From assembly GCF_024347495.1 (NCBI RefSeq), contig NZ_AP025490.1, forward strand, positions 930,001-994,000: a stretch of 64,000 nucleotides of DNA, read 5' to 3'. Every line of letters begins with the position of its first letter. The stretch's first letter is position 1. A model generated the notes under the pieces. The model made no database searches. It was not told where the DNA came from and saw only the letters and a program-made list of their open reading frames with translations. The position numbers were made by a program, and so were the translations under genes. Shown here piece after piece: positions 29,380 to 38,634 of this stretch. This DNA comes from Vibrio gallaecicus (GTDB lineage: Bacteria > Pseudomonadota > Gammaproteobacteria > Enterobacterales > Vibrionaceae).

Positions 29380-29517
29380 CTATGAAAGTGAGAAATTATT
29401 GCTAATGTGACAGAAAATTCTTGATGCTGTAATAAAAGGTTAATATATATATGCTTGCTGATTTGAGCGTTATACCGATATATTATAGTTACTTATTCAA
29501 ATCTCTAGGAGAGATAT

Positions 29518-29619
29518 ATGCAGCATCAAGAAATGATTCAACATAGTAATTTTGGCGTTATTAGCCGCACTTGGATTTTCGCAACTTTGTCTCTTGTAGG
29601 CATTTTGGCGTTAATGTAA
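29518..29619 (+). CDS. 33-residue predicted membrane micro-protein
   Basis: ATG with AGGAGA 6 nt upstream, 33 codons, TAA. The N-terminal third is polar (MQHQEMIQHSN) and the remainder hydrophobic (about residues 12-33, including WIFATLSLVGILALM), so one membrane helix reaching the C-terminus. An AT-rich region with TATTATAGT-like sequence lies about 35 bp upstream. I do not recognise the peptide. A type I toxin, a membrane regulator or a leader peptide are all possible. Confidence rests on the ribosome site and the composition. Confidence 0.5.
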   Translation: MQHQEMIQHSNFGVISRTWIFATLSLVGILALM

Positions 29620-29649
29620 CCAGACATAATGTAACAACGACAATGTAAT
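29613..29649. repeat. Triple AATGTAA repeat overlapping the micro-ORF stop
   Basis: AATGTAAC at 29613 and 29628 and AATGTAAT at 29642, spaced 15 and 14 bp. Confidence 0.55.
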
Positions 29650-29844
29650 TATGATGATTCTTCGATTTATACGCGTATTACCATCTCAATTTAGTTTTTA
29701 TACACTTTCCAACCTTTCTCATCGATGTGGCTTTTCTCACTAGGTTAGCCACTTCAATTTTATCTTTTCAATCTTCTTTTCTACTCTATTTTTACCCGTC
29801 CTAAATCCCACAACCCATCTTCAGTCATTATAAGCTTAATGAAT

Positions 29845-29892
29845 TCAAGCACTATCAATTTCAAGAGCTATTAATCTCAAGAGCTATTAATC
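29845..29892. repeat. 16-bp tandem repeat upstream of selO
   Basis: Units at 29845, 29861 and 29877, exactly 16 bp apart. The last two are identical (TCAAGAGCTATTAATC); the first matches at 12 of 16 positions. Confidence 0.85.
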
Positions 29893-30001
29893 TCTATCCA
29901 TTCCCAATTTATTTCTTTAACTGTTTCAATCATTACGGCTTCAATAATTGTTATTAAAATGTGATAGTCTGGCACGAATTGTTTCATCAAGAGTGTTACT
30001 C

Positions 30002-31459
30002 ATGTCTATCTGGGATTCTATCTCTGTTAATAACCGGTTCAGTGAACTTCCACGTTCCTTTTATACTCCAGCTCAACCCACTTCACTTAGCAATGTTCAA
30101 TGGCTTGCTTGGAATAAAAAATTAGCATTAGAGCTAGGCTTTCCGGAATTTGAACAATGTTCAGAGGAACTGCTTTCAACTCTTTCTGGCACAAGTGAAC
30201 CTGCACCGTTTTTCCCATTAGCAATGAAGTATGCAGGTCACCAGTTTGGTTCTTATAACCCAGATTTAGGTGATGGAAGAGGCTTGTTATTGACGCAAGT
30301 GGTTGCGAAAAGTGGTGAAACCTTTGATTTACACCTCAAAGGTGCCGGTAAAACGCCTTATTCTCGAATGGGGGATGGGCGAGCGGTGATTCGTTCAACA
30401 GTAAGAGAATATTTATGCAGTGAAGCAATGGCTGGGTTGAAAATCCCTACTACTCGTGCGCTAGCAATGATGAGCAGTGATACACCTGTTTATCGTGAAA
30501 AGCAGGAGAAAGGAGCGCTATTGGTCCGAGTGAGTGAGTCTCATATACGTTTTGGGCATTTCGAGCACCTTTTCTATACTAATCAAATTGCTGAACACAA
30601 ATTGTTAGCCGATAAAGTATTGGAATGGCACTTCCCTGAGTGCCTTGAAGATGATAAACCTTATGCCAGCATGTTCAACCTCATTGTCGATCGCACTGCT
30701 GAAATGGTCGCACTGTGGCAAGCTAATGGTTTTGCTCATGGCGTAATGAACACTGATAACATGTCTATATTAGGGCAAACTTTTGACTATGGGCCGTTCG
30801 CGTTTCTTGATGAATATGACCCTCGTTTAATTTGTAACCACTCAGACTACCAAGGGCGCTATGCCTTTAATCAGCAGCCAAGAATTGGGTTGTGGAACTT
30901 GTCTGCACTGGCACATTCACTGTCACCATTAATAGATAAAGCTGACCTTGAAGCGGCATTAGAGCAGTACGAGCCACAAATGAATGGTTATTTCAGCCAA
31001 TTGATGCGTCGTAAACTAGGGCTGCTTTCAAAACAAGAAGGTGATGGTCGTTTGTTTGAATCGATGTTCGAATTGATGTCGCAGAACAGAGTCGATTACC
31101 CAAGGTTCTTTAGAACTCTGTCTAATTTAGATACGGTGGATTCTCAGGAAGTCATAGATCTTGTCTTAGACCGAGAAGCCGCCAAAATGTGGCTGGCTAA
31201 TTATTTGCAGCGTTGCGAATTAGAAGACAATTCACCACAAGAGCGTTGTGAAAGCATGAGGGGAATAAACCCTAAGTACATATTACGTAATTATTTGGCG
31301 CAGCTTGCGATAGATAAAGCTGAGCAAGGTGATACTAGTGATATTGAAGCGCTGATGGTGGTACTAGCCGATCCATGCAGTGAACACCCTGAATATGAAT
31401 ACTTAGCTGCGCTGCCACCAGAGTGGGGTAAAGGGATGGAGATCAGCTGTTCGTCTTAG
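30002..31459 (+). CDS. selO: Protein adenylyltransferase SelO (YdiU)
   Basis: A pseudokinase-fold enzyme that AMPylates proteins in redox stress. Typical SelO blocks: [38 protein letters not shown] and the active-site region [20 protein letters not shown], plus the [10 protein letters not shown] segment. Length from [11 protein letters not shown] is 485 residues; an upstream in-frame start at 29948 adds 18 residues without family similarity. There is no Cys-rich or selenocysteine C-terminus beyond the final CSS. Confidence 0.94.
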   Translation: MSIWDSISVNNRFSELPRSFYTPAQPTSLSNVQWLAWNKKLALELGFPEFEQCSEELLSTLSGTSEPAPFFPLAMKYAGHQFGSYNPDLGDGRGLLLTQVVAKSGETFDLHLKGAGKTPYSRMGDGRAVIRSTVREYLCSEAMAGLKIPTTRALAMMSSDTPVYREKQEKGALLVRVSESHIRFGHFEHLFYTNQIAEHKLLADKVLEWHFPECLEDDKPYASMFNLIVDRTAEMVALWQANGFAHGVMNTDNMSILGQTFDYGPFAFLDEYDPRLICNHSDYQGRYAFNQQPRIGLWNLSALAHSLSPLIDKADLEAALEQYEPQMNGYFSQLMRRKLGLLSKQEGDGRLFESMFELMSQNRVDYPRFFRTLSNLDTVDSQEVIDLVLDREAAKMWLANYLQRCELEDNSPQERCESMRGINPKYILRNYLAQLAIDKAEQGDTSDIEALMVVLADPCSEHPEYEYLAALPPEWGKGMEISCSS

Positions 31460-31471
31460 TTACCTACTCGT

Positions 31472-31539
31472 GGTAATCGAATGCTTTTGATAATCAACTG
31501 TTCGTGATAATCAATCTTTTGCGATAGTCAACAAATAGC
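31472..31539. repeat. 17-bp tandem repeat after selO, four copies
   Basis: Cores GGTAATCGA, GATAATCAA, GATAATCAA and GATAGTCAA start at 31472, 31489, 31506 and 31523, exactly 17 bp apart, beginning 13 bp after the selO stop. Confidence 0.88.
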
Positions 31540-31559
31540 GCTCTAAGTCAGTAAGATGT

Positions 31560-31591
31560 AGATAGAGGTCACCAAGATGTGATCTCTATCT
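31560..31591 (+). terminator. Probable terminator of selO
   Basis: Thirteen-bp stem AGATAGAGGTCAC / GTGATCTCTATCT (one G-T pair), loop CAAGAT. Only a weak T-rich tail follows. Confidence 0.6.
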
Positions 31592-31652
31592 GTCTACTCT
31601 TCTAACTTTACAACCATGCTAATAATCAAACAATCGGTCAGCCTATACACTA

Positions 31653-31669
31653 TGTAAATAAGTTGTAAA
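31653..31669 (+). promoter_or_regulatory. Direct repeat before the response regulator gene
   Basis: TGTAAA occurs at 31653 and 31664, 11 bp apart, the spacing typical of OmpR/PhoB-family boxes, 18 bp before the gene. Possible autoregulation site. Confidence 0.45.
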
Positions 31670-31686
31670 TTTAATAGGTTTGGGCG

Positions 31687-32415
31687 ATGCCAACAAATAC
31701 TCGAATTCTCGTGGTGGATGATGATCAAGAAATCCGCGAACTGCTGGAAGAGTACCTCACAAAATCTGGTTTCAATGTCTCTTCAGTTGGAGACGGTGTT
31801 GAACTAGAAGCTCATCTACAAAACCAAGGTTATCCAGATCTAATTCTGCTTGATGTGATGCTACCTGGTGACGATGGTTTTACTTTGTGTCAGCGAGTAC
31901 GAAAGCAATCCAATGTGCCAATTATCATGTTAACTGCGGTTTCAGATGAAACAGACCAGATTATTGGATTGGAAATTGGCGCAGATGATTACATTGCAAA
32001 GCCATTCAGCCCTCGCCAATTAATTGCGCGTATTAAAGCGTTATTGCGCCGCGTCCAAGTGGTGGATGACAAGCCAAGTGATGCACTGCCAAAGCAAATT
32101 ATTTTTGGTGACTGGACGCTTGATACGCTGGCGCATCGAATTTCCCACAATGACAGCTCAGAAGAGATGGATTTGTCAGGCAGTGACTTTTCTTTGTTGA
32201 TGTTGTTCTTAACTCGTCCTAACGAAGTTCTTGACCGTGACACTATCTCTTTCGCCACCAGAGGTCGCGAAGCGTTGCCTTTTGAACGTGGTATTGATGT
32301 ACAGCTTAGCCGCCTCAGAAGCCGACTGGGCGACAGTGGTAAATATCCTCACTACATCAAAACCATGCGCGGAAATGGCTATATTCTTGCCGTGCCGGTT
32401 CAGTATCAACACTAA
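31687..32415 (+). CDS. OmpR-family response regulator (GltR-like)
   Basis: Receiver domain with D11-D13 and phospho-acceptor D56 (LILLDVMLPGDDGF), conserved T (IMLTA) and K (YIAKPFSP), then a winged-helix DNA-binding domain (FDRGIDVQLSRLR-type recognition helix). Length 242. The histidine kinase gene follows after 49 bp and a sugar ABC operon after that, mirroring the gltR/gtrS-gtsABCD grouping of Pseudomonas. Control of the transporter is therefore likely but inferred. Confidence 0.88.
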   Translation: MPTNTRILVVDDDQEIRELLEEYLTKSGFNVSSVGDGVELEAHLQNQGYPDLILLDVMLPGDDGFTLCQRVRKQSNVPIIMLTAVSDETDQIIGLEIGADDYIAKPFSPRQLIARIKALLRRVQVVDDKPSDALPKQIIFGDWTLDTLAHRISHNDSSEEMDLSGSDFSLLMLFLTRPNEVLDRDTISFATRGREALPFERGIDVQLSRLRSRLGDSGKYPHYIKTMRGNGYILAVPVQYQH

Positions 32416-32464
32416 GCATGAAGCTCCTAACTCCTAAAACAGTACTCCGTATGAAGTATCTCGT

Positions 32465-33910
32465 ATGAACTGGTTAAGCCGATTCAAGCCAAACTCTTTG
32501 GTCGCAAGAACCTTGTTGTTAACTTTGTTAGCTGTGGTTATTGCCCAAGGAATTGCTACGTCTATATGGTATAGCGAATCAAAACACAAAGAACTGGAAG
32601 GTATTCGCTCTGCATCATCTAGTATGGCGAACATGTTTGCCTCAACGGTAACCTTCTTTCAGTCTCTTCCCGTCAAATATCGTCATATCGTTTTGGATCA
32701 AATTCGCAATATGGGAGGAACACGTTTCTTTGTTTCTTTCAATAAAGAGGCTTTGATTGTCGACCCCATCCCTGACACCCGCTTAAAAACTGCCTCGATT
32801 GATGCGATAGAAAGTGTCTTGAGTAGCAAGCTTAATAAAGTGGAATCGGTACGCGTAGACTTTTCACGACCGGAACACCTTCGCTTACTTAAAAATGATA
32901 TCTACTTAAGCGATCTCCCGCGATCGTGGGCACATCATACTTTAACGTTAGAGCCGTTGAATCCGCCCATTCTGGTTGTACAAATCGAATTGACCAGTCA
33001 CGAATGGGTATACATTGCGGCATTGTTACCTGCTCCATACGTCAAACTAGACGATACGATTCTCGGTCGTGAGCAAGTGATTTTCTTGGTCTCCTCGACA
33101 CTCATTTTATTGGTTCTGACTTACTTGATGATTCGTCGCCAAGTGCGTCCTCTTAAAAAATTGGCAAGAGCAGCCAATGAAATGAGCATGGATATTCAGC
33201 AGCCCCAACTAAAAGAAGAAGGGGCAACGGAACTGGTGACGGCGACCCGAGCTTTTAATCGTATGCAGCAACGTATTCGTCGCTATGTTGCGGACCGTGA
33301 GCACCTTTTTTCTGCTATCTCCCATGACTTAAAGACTCCGATAACCCGCCTTAGATTACGTGCTGAGTTATTGGAGAGTGAAGTAAAGAAAGATAAGTTC
33401 AACAAAGATCTGGATGAGCTCGAAATGATGGTGAAGGGTGCTTTGCAGGCGGTAAGAGACACCGACTTGCACGAAAATAATGCCGTTATTGACCTCAACG
33501 AGATGGTGCTTTCTGTGATTGAGTCGCATAACCAGTATCAGACAAAGGTTGAGTTTGAGCCTGCTGTCATAGAGCCATTGGTCGCGAAACCACTGGCGAT
33601 TAAGCGAGTACTCACCAACTTAATTGACAACGCGGTTAAGTATGGCTCATCAGCTATGGTGGAAATCTGTGGTGATGAGTTTTGGGTTATTGTCACTATT
33701 CAAGACAGTGGTGATGGTATCCCAGAAGACAAGTTAGAGATGGTCTTTGAGCCTTATTTTAGGCTGGCGACGGATGACCAAGGGCACGGTCTTGGCTTAG
33801 GTATATGCCGAAATATCCTGCATGGACATGGCGGAGATCTCATTATTCGCAACTCTTCTCAAGGTGGCTTAGAAGCCAAAGTCTATATCCCCACAGGTCT
33901 AGAAGTGTAA
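32465..33910 (+). CDS. Sensor histidine kinase (EnvZ/GtrS-like)
   Basis: Two membrane segments (about 15-35 and 204-223) enclose a periplasmic sensor domain of some 165 residues. A HAMP domain (about 224-275) is followed by the phospho-acceptor H287 in FSAISHDLKTPITRLR, the N box (LTNLIDNAVKYG), G1 (DSGDGIPED), F and G2 (GHGLGLGICRNI). Cognate partner of the preceding regulator. What it senses is unknown; in Pseudomonas GtrS binds 2-ketogluconate-type metabolites, so a sugar-derived ligand is plausible. Confidence 0.9.
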   Translation: MNWLSRFKPNSLVARTLLLTLLAVVIAQGIATSIWYSESKHKELEGIRSASSSMANMFASTVTFFQSLPVKYRHIVLDQIRNMGGTRFFVSFNKEALIVDPIPDTRLKTASIDAIESVLSSKLNKVESVRVDFSRPEHLRLLKNDIYLSDLPRSWAHHTLTLEPLNPPILVVQIELTSHEWVYIAALLPAPYVKLDDTILGREQVIFLVSSTLILLVLTYLMIRRQVRPLKKLARAANEMSMDIQQPQLKEEGATELVTATRAFNRMQQRIRRYVADREHLFSAISHDLKTPITRLRLRAELLESEVKKDKFNKDLDELEMMVKGALQAVRDTDLHENNAVIDLNEMVLSVIESHNQYQTKVEFEPAVIEPLVAKPLAIKRVLTNLIDNAVKYGSSAMVEICGDEFWVIVTIQDSGDGIPEDKLEMVFEPYFRLATDDQGHGLGLGICRNILHGHGGDLIIRNSSQGGLEAKVYIPTGLEV

Positions 33911-33930
33911 TGTAACAATTGCGTTACATT
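33909..33930. promoter_or_regulatory. Inverted repeat at the gtsA-like promoter
   Basis: AATGTAAC and GTTACATT arms around a 6-bp spacer (AATTGC). It abuts a weak -35 (TTGGGC, 33929-33934) with TATAAA at 33954-33959 (19-bp spacing), the position of an activator site. Confidence 0.5.
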
Positions 33931-34021
33931 GGGCTTACCTTTTGTTTCAATCTTATAAATCAGAATAAGTAGACTCTTTATTGAACCGGACGTCGAGTCC
34001 GCTAAAACATGGAAGATAATA

Positions 34022-35269
34022 ATGAAAATCAATAAAACCCTACTTACTCTATCTCTTCTTGCTGCCTCAACATTTTCTCAAGCTGGTGAAGTGGAAGTAC
34101 TCCACTGGTGGACTGCCGGTGGTGAAGCGAAATCTGCTGCGGTACTGAAAGAGATGATTGAAGAACAAGGTCATACTTGGAAAGATTTCGCTGTTGCTGG
34201 TGGCGGCGGTGAAAGTGCGATGACTGTTTTGAAAACTCGAGCAGTGTCGGGCAATCCTCCATCTGCTGCGCAGATCAAAGGTCATGATATTCAAGAGTGG
34301 GGTGGTTTAGGTTTTCTAACGTCTCTCGATGCAACGGCGAAACAAGAACAGTGGGATGAACTACTACCAGAAGTAGTGACTAAAGTAATGAAGTGGGATG
34401 GCGAATATGTGGCGGTCCCTGTCAATGTTCACCGTGTTAACTGGCTTTGGGCTAACCCTGTTGTTTTAGAAAAATCCGGCGTTACGGTTCCTACAACATT
34501 AGATGAATTCTTTGTTGCTGCAGACAAGATTAAAGCGGCTGGTTTCATTCCACTGGCCCATGGTGGTCAGCCTTGGCAAGACGCAACGGTATTCGAAGCC
34601 GTGGCACTTGATGTACTAGGCAGTGAAGACTACAACAAAGCGTTTGTTGATCTTGATATGGACGTGTTATCTGGCGACAAAATGGTGGAAGTGTTCACCA
34701 AGTTCAAAAAGATGCGTGATTACATCGACAGCAACTCTCCAGGTCGTGATTGGAACGTAGCAACCTCAATGGTTATCAATGGTGAAGCCGCGATGCAAAT
34801 CATGGGTGACTGGGCGAAAGGCGAGTTTACTGCAGCAGGCAAAGTGCCGGGTAAAGATTACATCTGTGCGCCAGCTCCAGGTACTGATGGCCAATTCACT
34901 TTCAATATCGATAGCTTTGCGTTCTTTGAGTTAAGTGACAAAGAGAACCAAAAAGCGCAGCAAGACCTAGCGAAAACCATTCTTACCAAAGATTTCCAAG
35001 AAGTCTTCAACCTTAACAAAGGTTCTATCCCTGTACGCCTAGATATGGACATGTCTAAGTTTGACCAATGTGCGTTGGACTCAATGGCAACCTTCAAAGC
35101 AAGTGCTGAGTCTGGGGATCTTGTTCCGAGTATGGCTCACGGCCTAGCGACAACAAGCTACGCTCAAGGCGCTATCTATGACGTGGTGACCAACTTCTTC
35201 AACGAGAAAGATGCCGATCCTAAACAAGCAGCTGCCAAGTTAGCTAAAGCAGTGAAAGCGGCTATCTAA
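34022..35269 (+). CDS. gtsA: Glucose-type ABC transporter substrate-binding protein
   Basis: Periplasmic sugar-binding protein of 415 residues with a signal peptide cut near SQAGE. The chain strongly resembles Pseudomonas GtsA as I recall it: [56 protein letters not shown] and [10 protein letters not shown]. These mark the glucose/mannose-binding subgroup. It is the first gene of a transporter operon; paired hairpins follow it, probably raising its expression over the membrane subunits. Confidence 0.85.
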   Translation: MKINKTLLTLSLLAASTFSQAGEVEVLHWWTAGGEAKSAAVLKEMIEEQGHTWKDFAVAGGGGESAMTVLKTRAVSGNPPSAAQIKGHDIQEWGGLGFLTSLDATAKQEQWDELLPEVVTKVMKWDGEYVAVPVNVHRVNWLWANPVVLEKSGVTVPTTLDEFFVAADKIKAAGFIPLAHGGQPWQDATVFEAVALDVLGSEDYNKAFVDLDMDVLSGDKMVEVFTKFKKMRDYIDSNSPGRDWNVATSMVINGEAAMQIMGDWAKGEFTAAGKVPGKDYICAPAPGTDGQFTFNIDSFAFFELSDKENQKAQQDLAKTILTKDFQEVFNLNKGSIPVRLDMDMSKFDQCALDSMATFKASAESGDLVPSMAHGLATTSYAQGAIYDVVTNFFNEKDADPKQAAAKLAKAVKAAI

Positions 35270-35280
35270 TCTAACTTGAT

Positions 35281-35361
35281 AAGCAACATACAACGCACGT
35301 GAGTGACGGGTTGTGTTGCTTTACCAAACCCCCAGGGTGGGTAGGCTCGTAGGGAGCCTAT
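35281..35361 (+). promoter_or_regulatory. Tandem hairpins between binding-protein and permease genes
   Basis: AAGCAAC / GTTGCTT (35281-35321, extended by ACAAC / GTTGT) and TAGGCTC / GAGCCTA (35342-35361). Neither has a T tract. Such hairpins often protect the upstream mRNA segment and dampen expression of downstream genes. Confidence 0.6.
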
Positions 35362-35450
35362 CTACTCTTTACTCCCAATTCTGATATGCGTGATGCTGAT
35401 GTGGTGCCGAAAGGTAAGCCATCGGCTCGATTGTGCAACAAGGATAAGTT

Positions 35451-36389
35451 ATGGAGCATGTTTTGACTGAGTCGACTCCAAAACCCACAAGGAGCCAGCC
35501 TGCACCGAAACCGAGTTTTGCTGACAGGTTGCAACATTGGTTACCTAAAATAGTATTGGCGCCCACCGCGTTAGTGACAGTGGTGTGTATCTACGGCTAT
35601 ATATTTTGGACGGCAGCGCTGTCGTTCACTAACTCTCGATTTCTGCCAAGTTTTAACTTCGTTGGTTTAACCCAATATGAAAAGCTGATGGATAACGATC
35701 GCTGGATCACCTCAATCACCAACCTCGGTGTGTTTGGTTTTCTATTTATGGCGATTGCCATCTTGCTTGGTGTTGGTTTAGCGGTATTGCTTGACCAGAA
35801 TATCCGTCAAGAAGGGGCGATTCGTACCATCTATCTCTACCCAATGGCGCTGTCATTCATTGTGACGGGTACGGCGTGGAAATGGATTCTTAATCCGGGT
35901 CTTGGCATTGAAAAGCTAATGCAAGACTGGGGATTTACTGACTTCAAATTTGATTGGTTAGTCGACTCCGAAATGTCGGTGTATACCTTGGTTATCGCGG
36001 CACTTTGGCAGTCTTCAGGGTTTGTGATGGCAATGTTCTTAGCAGGGCTACGCGGTATTGATTCATCAATCATAAAAGCGGCGCAAATTGATGGGGCAAG
36101 CTTACCTACCATCTATCTCAAAATCATTTTACCTTGCTTGCGCCCTGTAGTTTTCAGTGCGGTGATCATTACGTCGCACATTGCGATTAAGAGCTTCGAC
36201 CTTGTGACGGCAATGACGGCTGGTGGCCCCGGTTATTCATCGGATCTTCCTGCGCTATTTATGTATGCACACTCCTTTACTCGCGGACAAATTGGCCTTG
36301 GTGCTGCCAGTGCCATGATGATGCTTGCCGGTATCTTAGCGATTCTCGTGCCTTATCTTTACTCTGAACTTAGGGAGAAAAAGTCATGA
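35451..36389 (+). CDS. gtsB: Sugar ABC transporter permease (GtsB-like)
   Basis: MalF-type inner-membrane permease, 312 residues with about six helices after a cytoplasmic N-terminus (TM1 near 38-60). The cytoplasmic EAA loop is seen around IIKAAQIDGASLPTIYLKI. Its stop overlaps the next permease start as ATGA. Confidence 0.87.
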   Translation: MEHVLTESTPKPTRSQPAPKPSFADRLQHWLPKIVLAPTALVTVVCIYGYIFWTAALSFTNSRFLPSFNFVGLTQYEKLMDNDRWITSITNLGVFGFLFMAIAILLGVGLAVLLDQNIRQEGAIRTIYLYPMALSFIVTGTAWKWILNPGLGIEKLMQDWGFTDFKFDWLVDSEMSVYTLVIAALWQSSGFVMAMFLAGLRGIDSSIIKAAQIDGASLPTIYLKIILPCLRPVVFSAVIITSHIAIKSFDLVTAMTAGGPGYSSDLPALFMYAHSFTRGQIGLGAASAMMMLAGILAILVPYLYSELREKKS

Positions 36390-37243
36390 TGAATAACATC
36401 AATTTTGCTCGAATCTTTATTTATTCAGCACTGCTTTTCTTCTGCTTAGTGTATCTAATGCCATTGTTCGTGATGGCGCTGACGTCATTCAAAACTCTGC
36501 CTGATATCAAGGCGGGTAACCTGATGAGCTTGCCAAAAGAGTGGGTGTTTGATGCCTGGTATAAAGCGTGGGACACCGCTTGTACTGGCGTGAAATGTGA
36601 AGGCATCAAAGGCTACTTCTGGAACTCGTTCCAAATGGTGATTCCTGCGGTTGCGATTTCAACATTGCTCGGTGCATTTAATGGTTATGTGGTGACGAAA
36701 TGGCAATTCAGAGGTTCAAATCTGTTCTTTAGCTTGTTGTTGTTTGGCTGCTTTATTCCTTTCCAAGTGGTGTTGCTGCCAATGGCAACCATGTTAGGAA
36801 AAATGGGTTTGGCAAACACAACTATCGGCTTGGTGATTGTGCACGTTATCTACGGCATGGCGTTTACGACTCTGTTTTTCCGTAACTTTTATATCTCGAT
36901 TCCTGATGAATTGATCAAGGCGGCAAAGCTTGATGGTGCTGGCTTCTTTACCATTTTCTTTAAGATTTTATTACCGATCTCAACGCCAATCATCATGGTC
37001 ACGGTGATCTGGCAGTTCACCGCTATCTGGAATGACTTCTTGTTCGGAGTGGTTTATTCCGGCTCAGATACTCAGCCGATTACCGTGGCATTAAACAACC
37101 TAGTCAACACCAGTACTGGCGTTAAAGAATATAACGTCGACATGGCCGCCGCGATCATCGCTGCACTGCCAACGTTGTTGGTGTATGTCTTCGCAGGAAA
37201 ATATTTTGTTCGTGGCCTAACGGCAGGATCAGTAAAGGGATAA
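36386..37243 (+). CDS. gtsC: Sugar ABC transporter permease (GtsC-like)
   Basis: MalG-type permease, 285 residues, six helices. EAA loop at ELIKAAKLDGAGFFTIFFKI; the chain ends GKYFVRGLTAGSVKG, typical of this subfamily. The short periplasmic loop with ACTGVKCEG between TM1 and TM2 contains two cysteines. The ATPase gene follows after 6 bp. Confidence 0.87.
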   Translation: MMNNINFARIFIYSALLFFCLVYLMPLFVMALTSFKTLPDIKAGNLMSLPKEWVFDAWYKAWDTACTGVKCEGIKGYFWNSFQMVIPAVAISTLLGAFNGYVVTKWQFRGSNLFFSLLLFGCFIPFQVVLLPMATMLGKMGLANTTIGLVIVHVIYGMAFTTLFFRNFYISIPDELIKAAKLDGAGFFTIFFKILLPISTPIIMVTVIWQFTAIWNDFLFGVVYSGSDTQPITVALNNLVNTSTGVKEYNVDMAAAIIAALPTLLVYVFAGKYFVRGLTAGSVKG

Positions 37244-37249
37244 TTACTC

Positions 37250-38362
37250 ATGGCAACATTAGATTTAAAACAGATCCGTAAAACCTATCGCAACGCGGAC
37301 AACGAAACGTTAAAGGGCATCGACATTAGTATCGATTCGGGGGAATTTTTGATACTTGTCGGCCCTTCGGGGTGTGGAAAATCCACCCTAATGAACACCA
37401 TCGCTGGGCTCGAAAATATTAGCTCGGGTGAAATCGTGATTGATGGTGTAGACGTGGCGCAGGTAGAACCTAAAGATCGTGATATTGCGATGGTATTCCA
37501 GTCGTACGCGCTTTATCCAAACATGACGGTACGTGGCAATATCGCTTTCGGTCTGAAGATTCGCAAGATGCCGCAGCAAGAGATTGATGCAGAGGTCAAC
37601 CGAGTGGCGGAAATGCTGCAAATCGAACAGTTGTTGGATCGTAAACCGTCGCAGCTTTCTGGTGGTCAGCGTCAACGTGTCGCGATGGGACGTGCTCTAG
37701 CTCGTCGTCCTAAGCTTTATCTATTTGATGAGCCGCTTTCTAACTTGGATGCCAAGCTGCGTGTTGAAATGCGCCATCAGATTAAACGTCTGCATCAGAA
37801 GCTGAATACCACGATTGTTTATGTAACCCATGATCAAATCGAGGCAATGACACTGGCTGATCGCATCGCAGTAATGAAAGACGGTGAACTGCAGCAGTTA
37901 GGCACACCACAAGAGATCTATACCAAGCCAAATAATATGTTCGTGGCGGGCTTTATGGGCTCACCATCAATGAACTTCATTAAAACCATGGTGGACTTGG
38001 ATGAGGAACAGAATCCGATCATCAAAGTAACTGGCACGGCGGAGCAAGAACACCACATTCGATTGCCTCAGAGTATGCGTGACCAAGATGGCAAGGAGTT
38101 GGTCATTGGGTTACGTCCAGAACACATTACTGAGCAAGAAGGTGATGATGTGTCGGCAACCACAAAACTAGATCTGCAATTGGAAGTGTTGGAGCCAACA
38201 GGGCCAGATACCATCGCAATGGTTAAAGTGAACGACCAAGAAGTCGCGTGTCGTTTGTCACCAGAGTTTGAAGTGTCGGTTGGGCAAATGGCACCGCTTC
38301 ATTTTGACTTATCAAAGGCGGTATTTTTCGATGCTCAAACCGAAGCGAGAATCGAATTCTAG
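37250..38362 (+). CDS. gtsD: Sugar ABC transporter ATPase (UgpC/MalK type)
   Basis: ATPase of 370 residues: Walker A GPSGCGKST (38-46), Q loop VFQSYALYPNMTV, signature LSGGQRQRVAMGRAL, Walker B LYLFDEPLSNLDA, H loop VTHDQIEA, and a C-terminal OB-fold (TOBE) regulatory domain from about 235. Last gene of the operon. No oprB-like porin gene follows, unlike the Pseudomonas operon. Confidence 0.92.
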   Translation: MATLDLKQIRKTYRNADNETLKGIDISIDSGEFLILVGPSGCGKSTLMNTIAGLENISSGEIVIDGVDVAQVEPKDRDIAMVFQSYALYPNMTVRGNIAFGLKIRKMPQQEIDAEVNRVAEMLQIEQLLDRKPSQLSGGQRQRVAMGRALARRPKLYLFDEPLSNLDAKLRVEMRHQIKRLHQKLNTTIVYVTHDQIEAMTLADRIAVMKDGELQQLGTPQEIYTKPNNMFVAGFMGSPSMNFIKTMVDLDEEQNPIIKVTGTAEQEHHIRLPQSMRDQDGKELVIGLRPEHITEQEGDDVSATTKLDLQLEVLEPTGPDTIAMVKVNDQEVACRLSPEFEVSVGQMAPLHFDLSKAVFFDAQTEARIEF

Positions 38363-38402
38363 TTGCTGAGTTAGTTTAACAATCAAAGTTCATGTCTAAA
38401 TC

Positions 38403-38451
38403 AAAGGTAGTATCACCAATTAGTTATAAGTAATGTGATGCTGCCTTTTTC
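38403..38451 (+). terminator. Terminator of the sugar transporter operon
   Basis: Stem AAAGGTAGTATCAC / GTGATGCTGCCTTT (two G-T pairs) with an 18-nt loop and T run. The remainder of the 272-bp gap before the GTPase gene has no gene. Confidence 0.8.
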
Positions 38452-38634
38452 GTTGTCTATACTTGCTTTTTATTCCTTATAAAAACAGAGGGATAAACGA
38501 TATATATGCTTCTACTGCAATAATATCGTGATTTAGTATCCCTTAGCTCTATAAAGCTGACGTAGAAACGCGTAGGATCACACTACTTTAGACCAGAAAC
38601 TAGGCTGCACCTTGGTGCATAAACAGAAGAATAC

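Larger units (their letters stand above)
29380..30001. other. 622-bp region between the exporter gene and selO
   Basis: Holds a micro-ORF (29518-29619), three AATGTAA-type repeats at its 3' end (29613-29649), a pyrimidine-rich stretch (about 29690-29820) and a 16-bp tandem repeat (29845-29892). The promoter of selO presumably lies after 29893. No larger gene. Confidence 0.65.
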
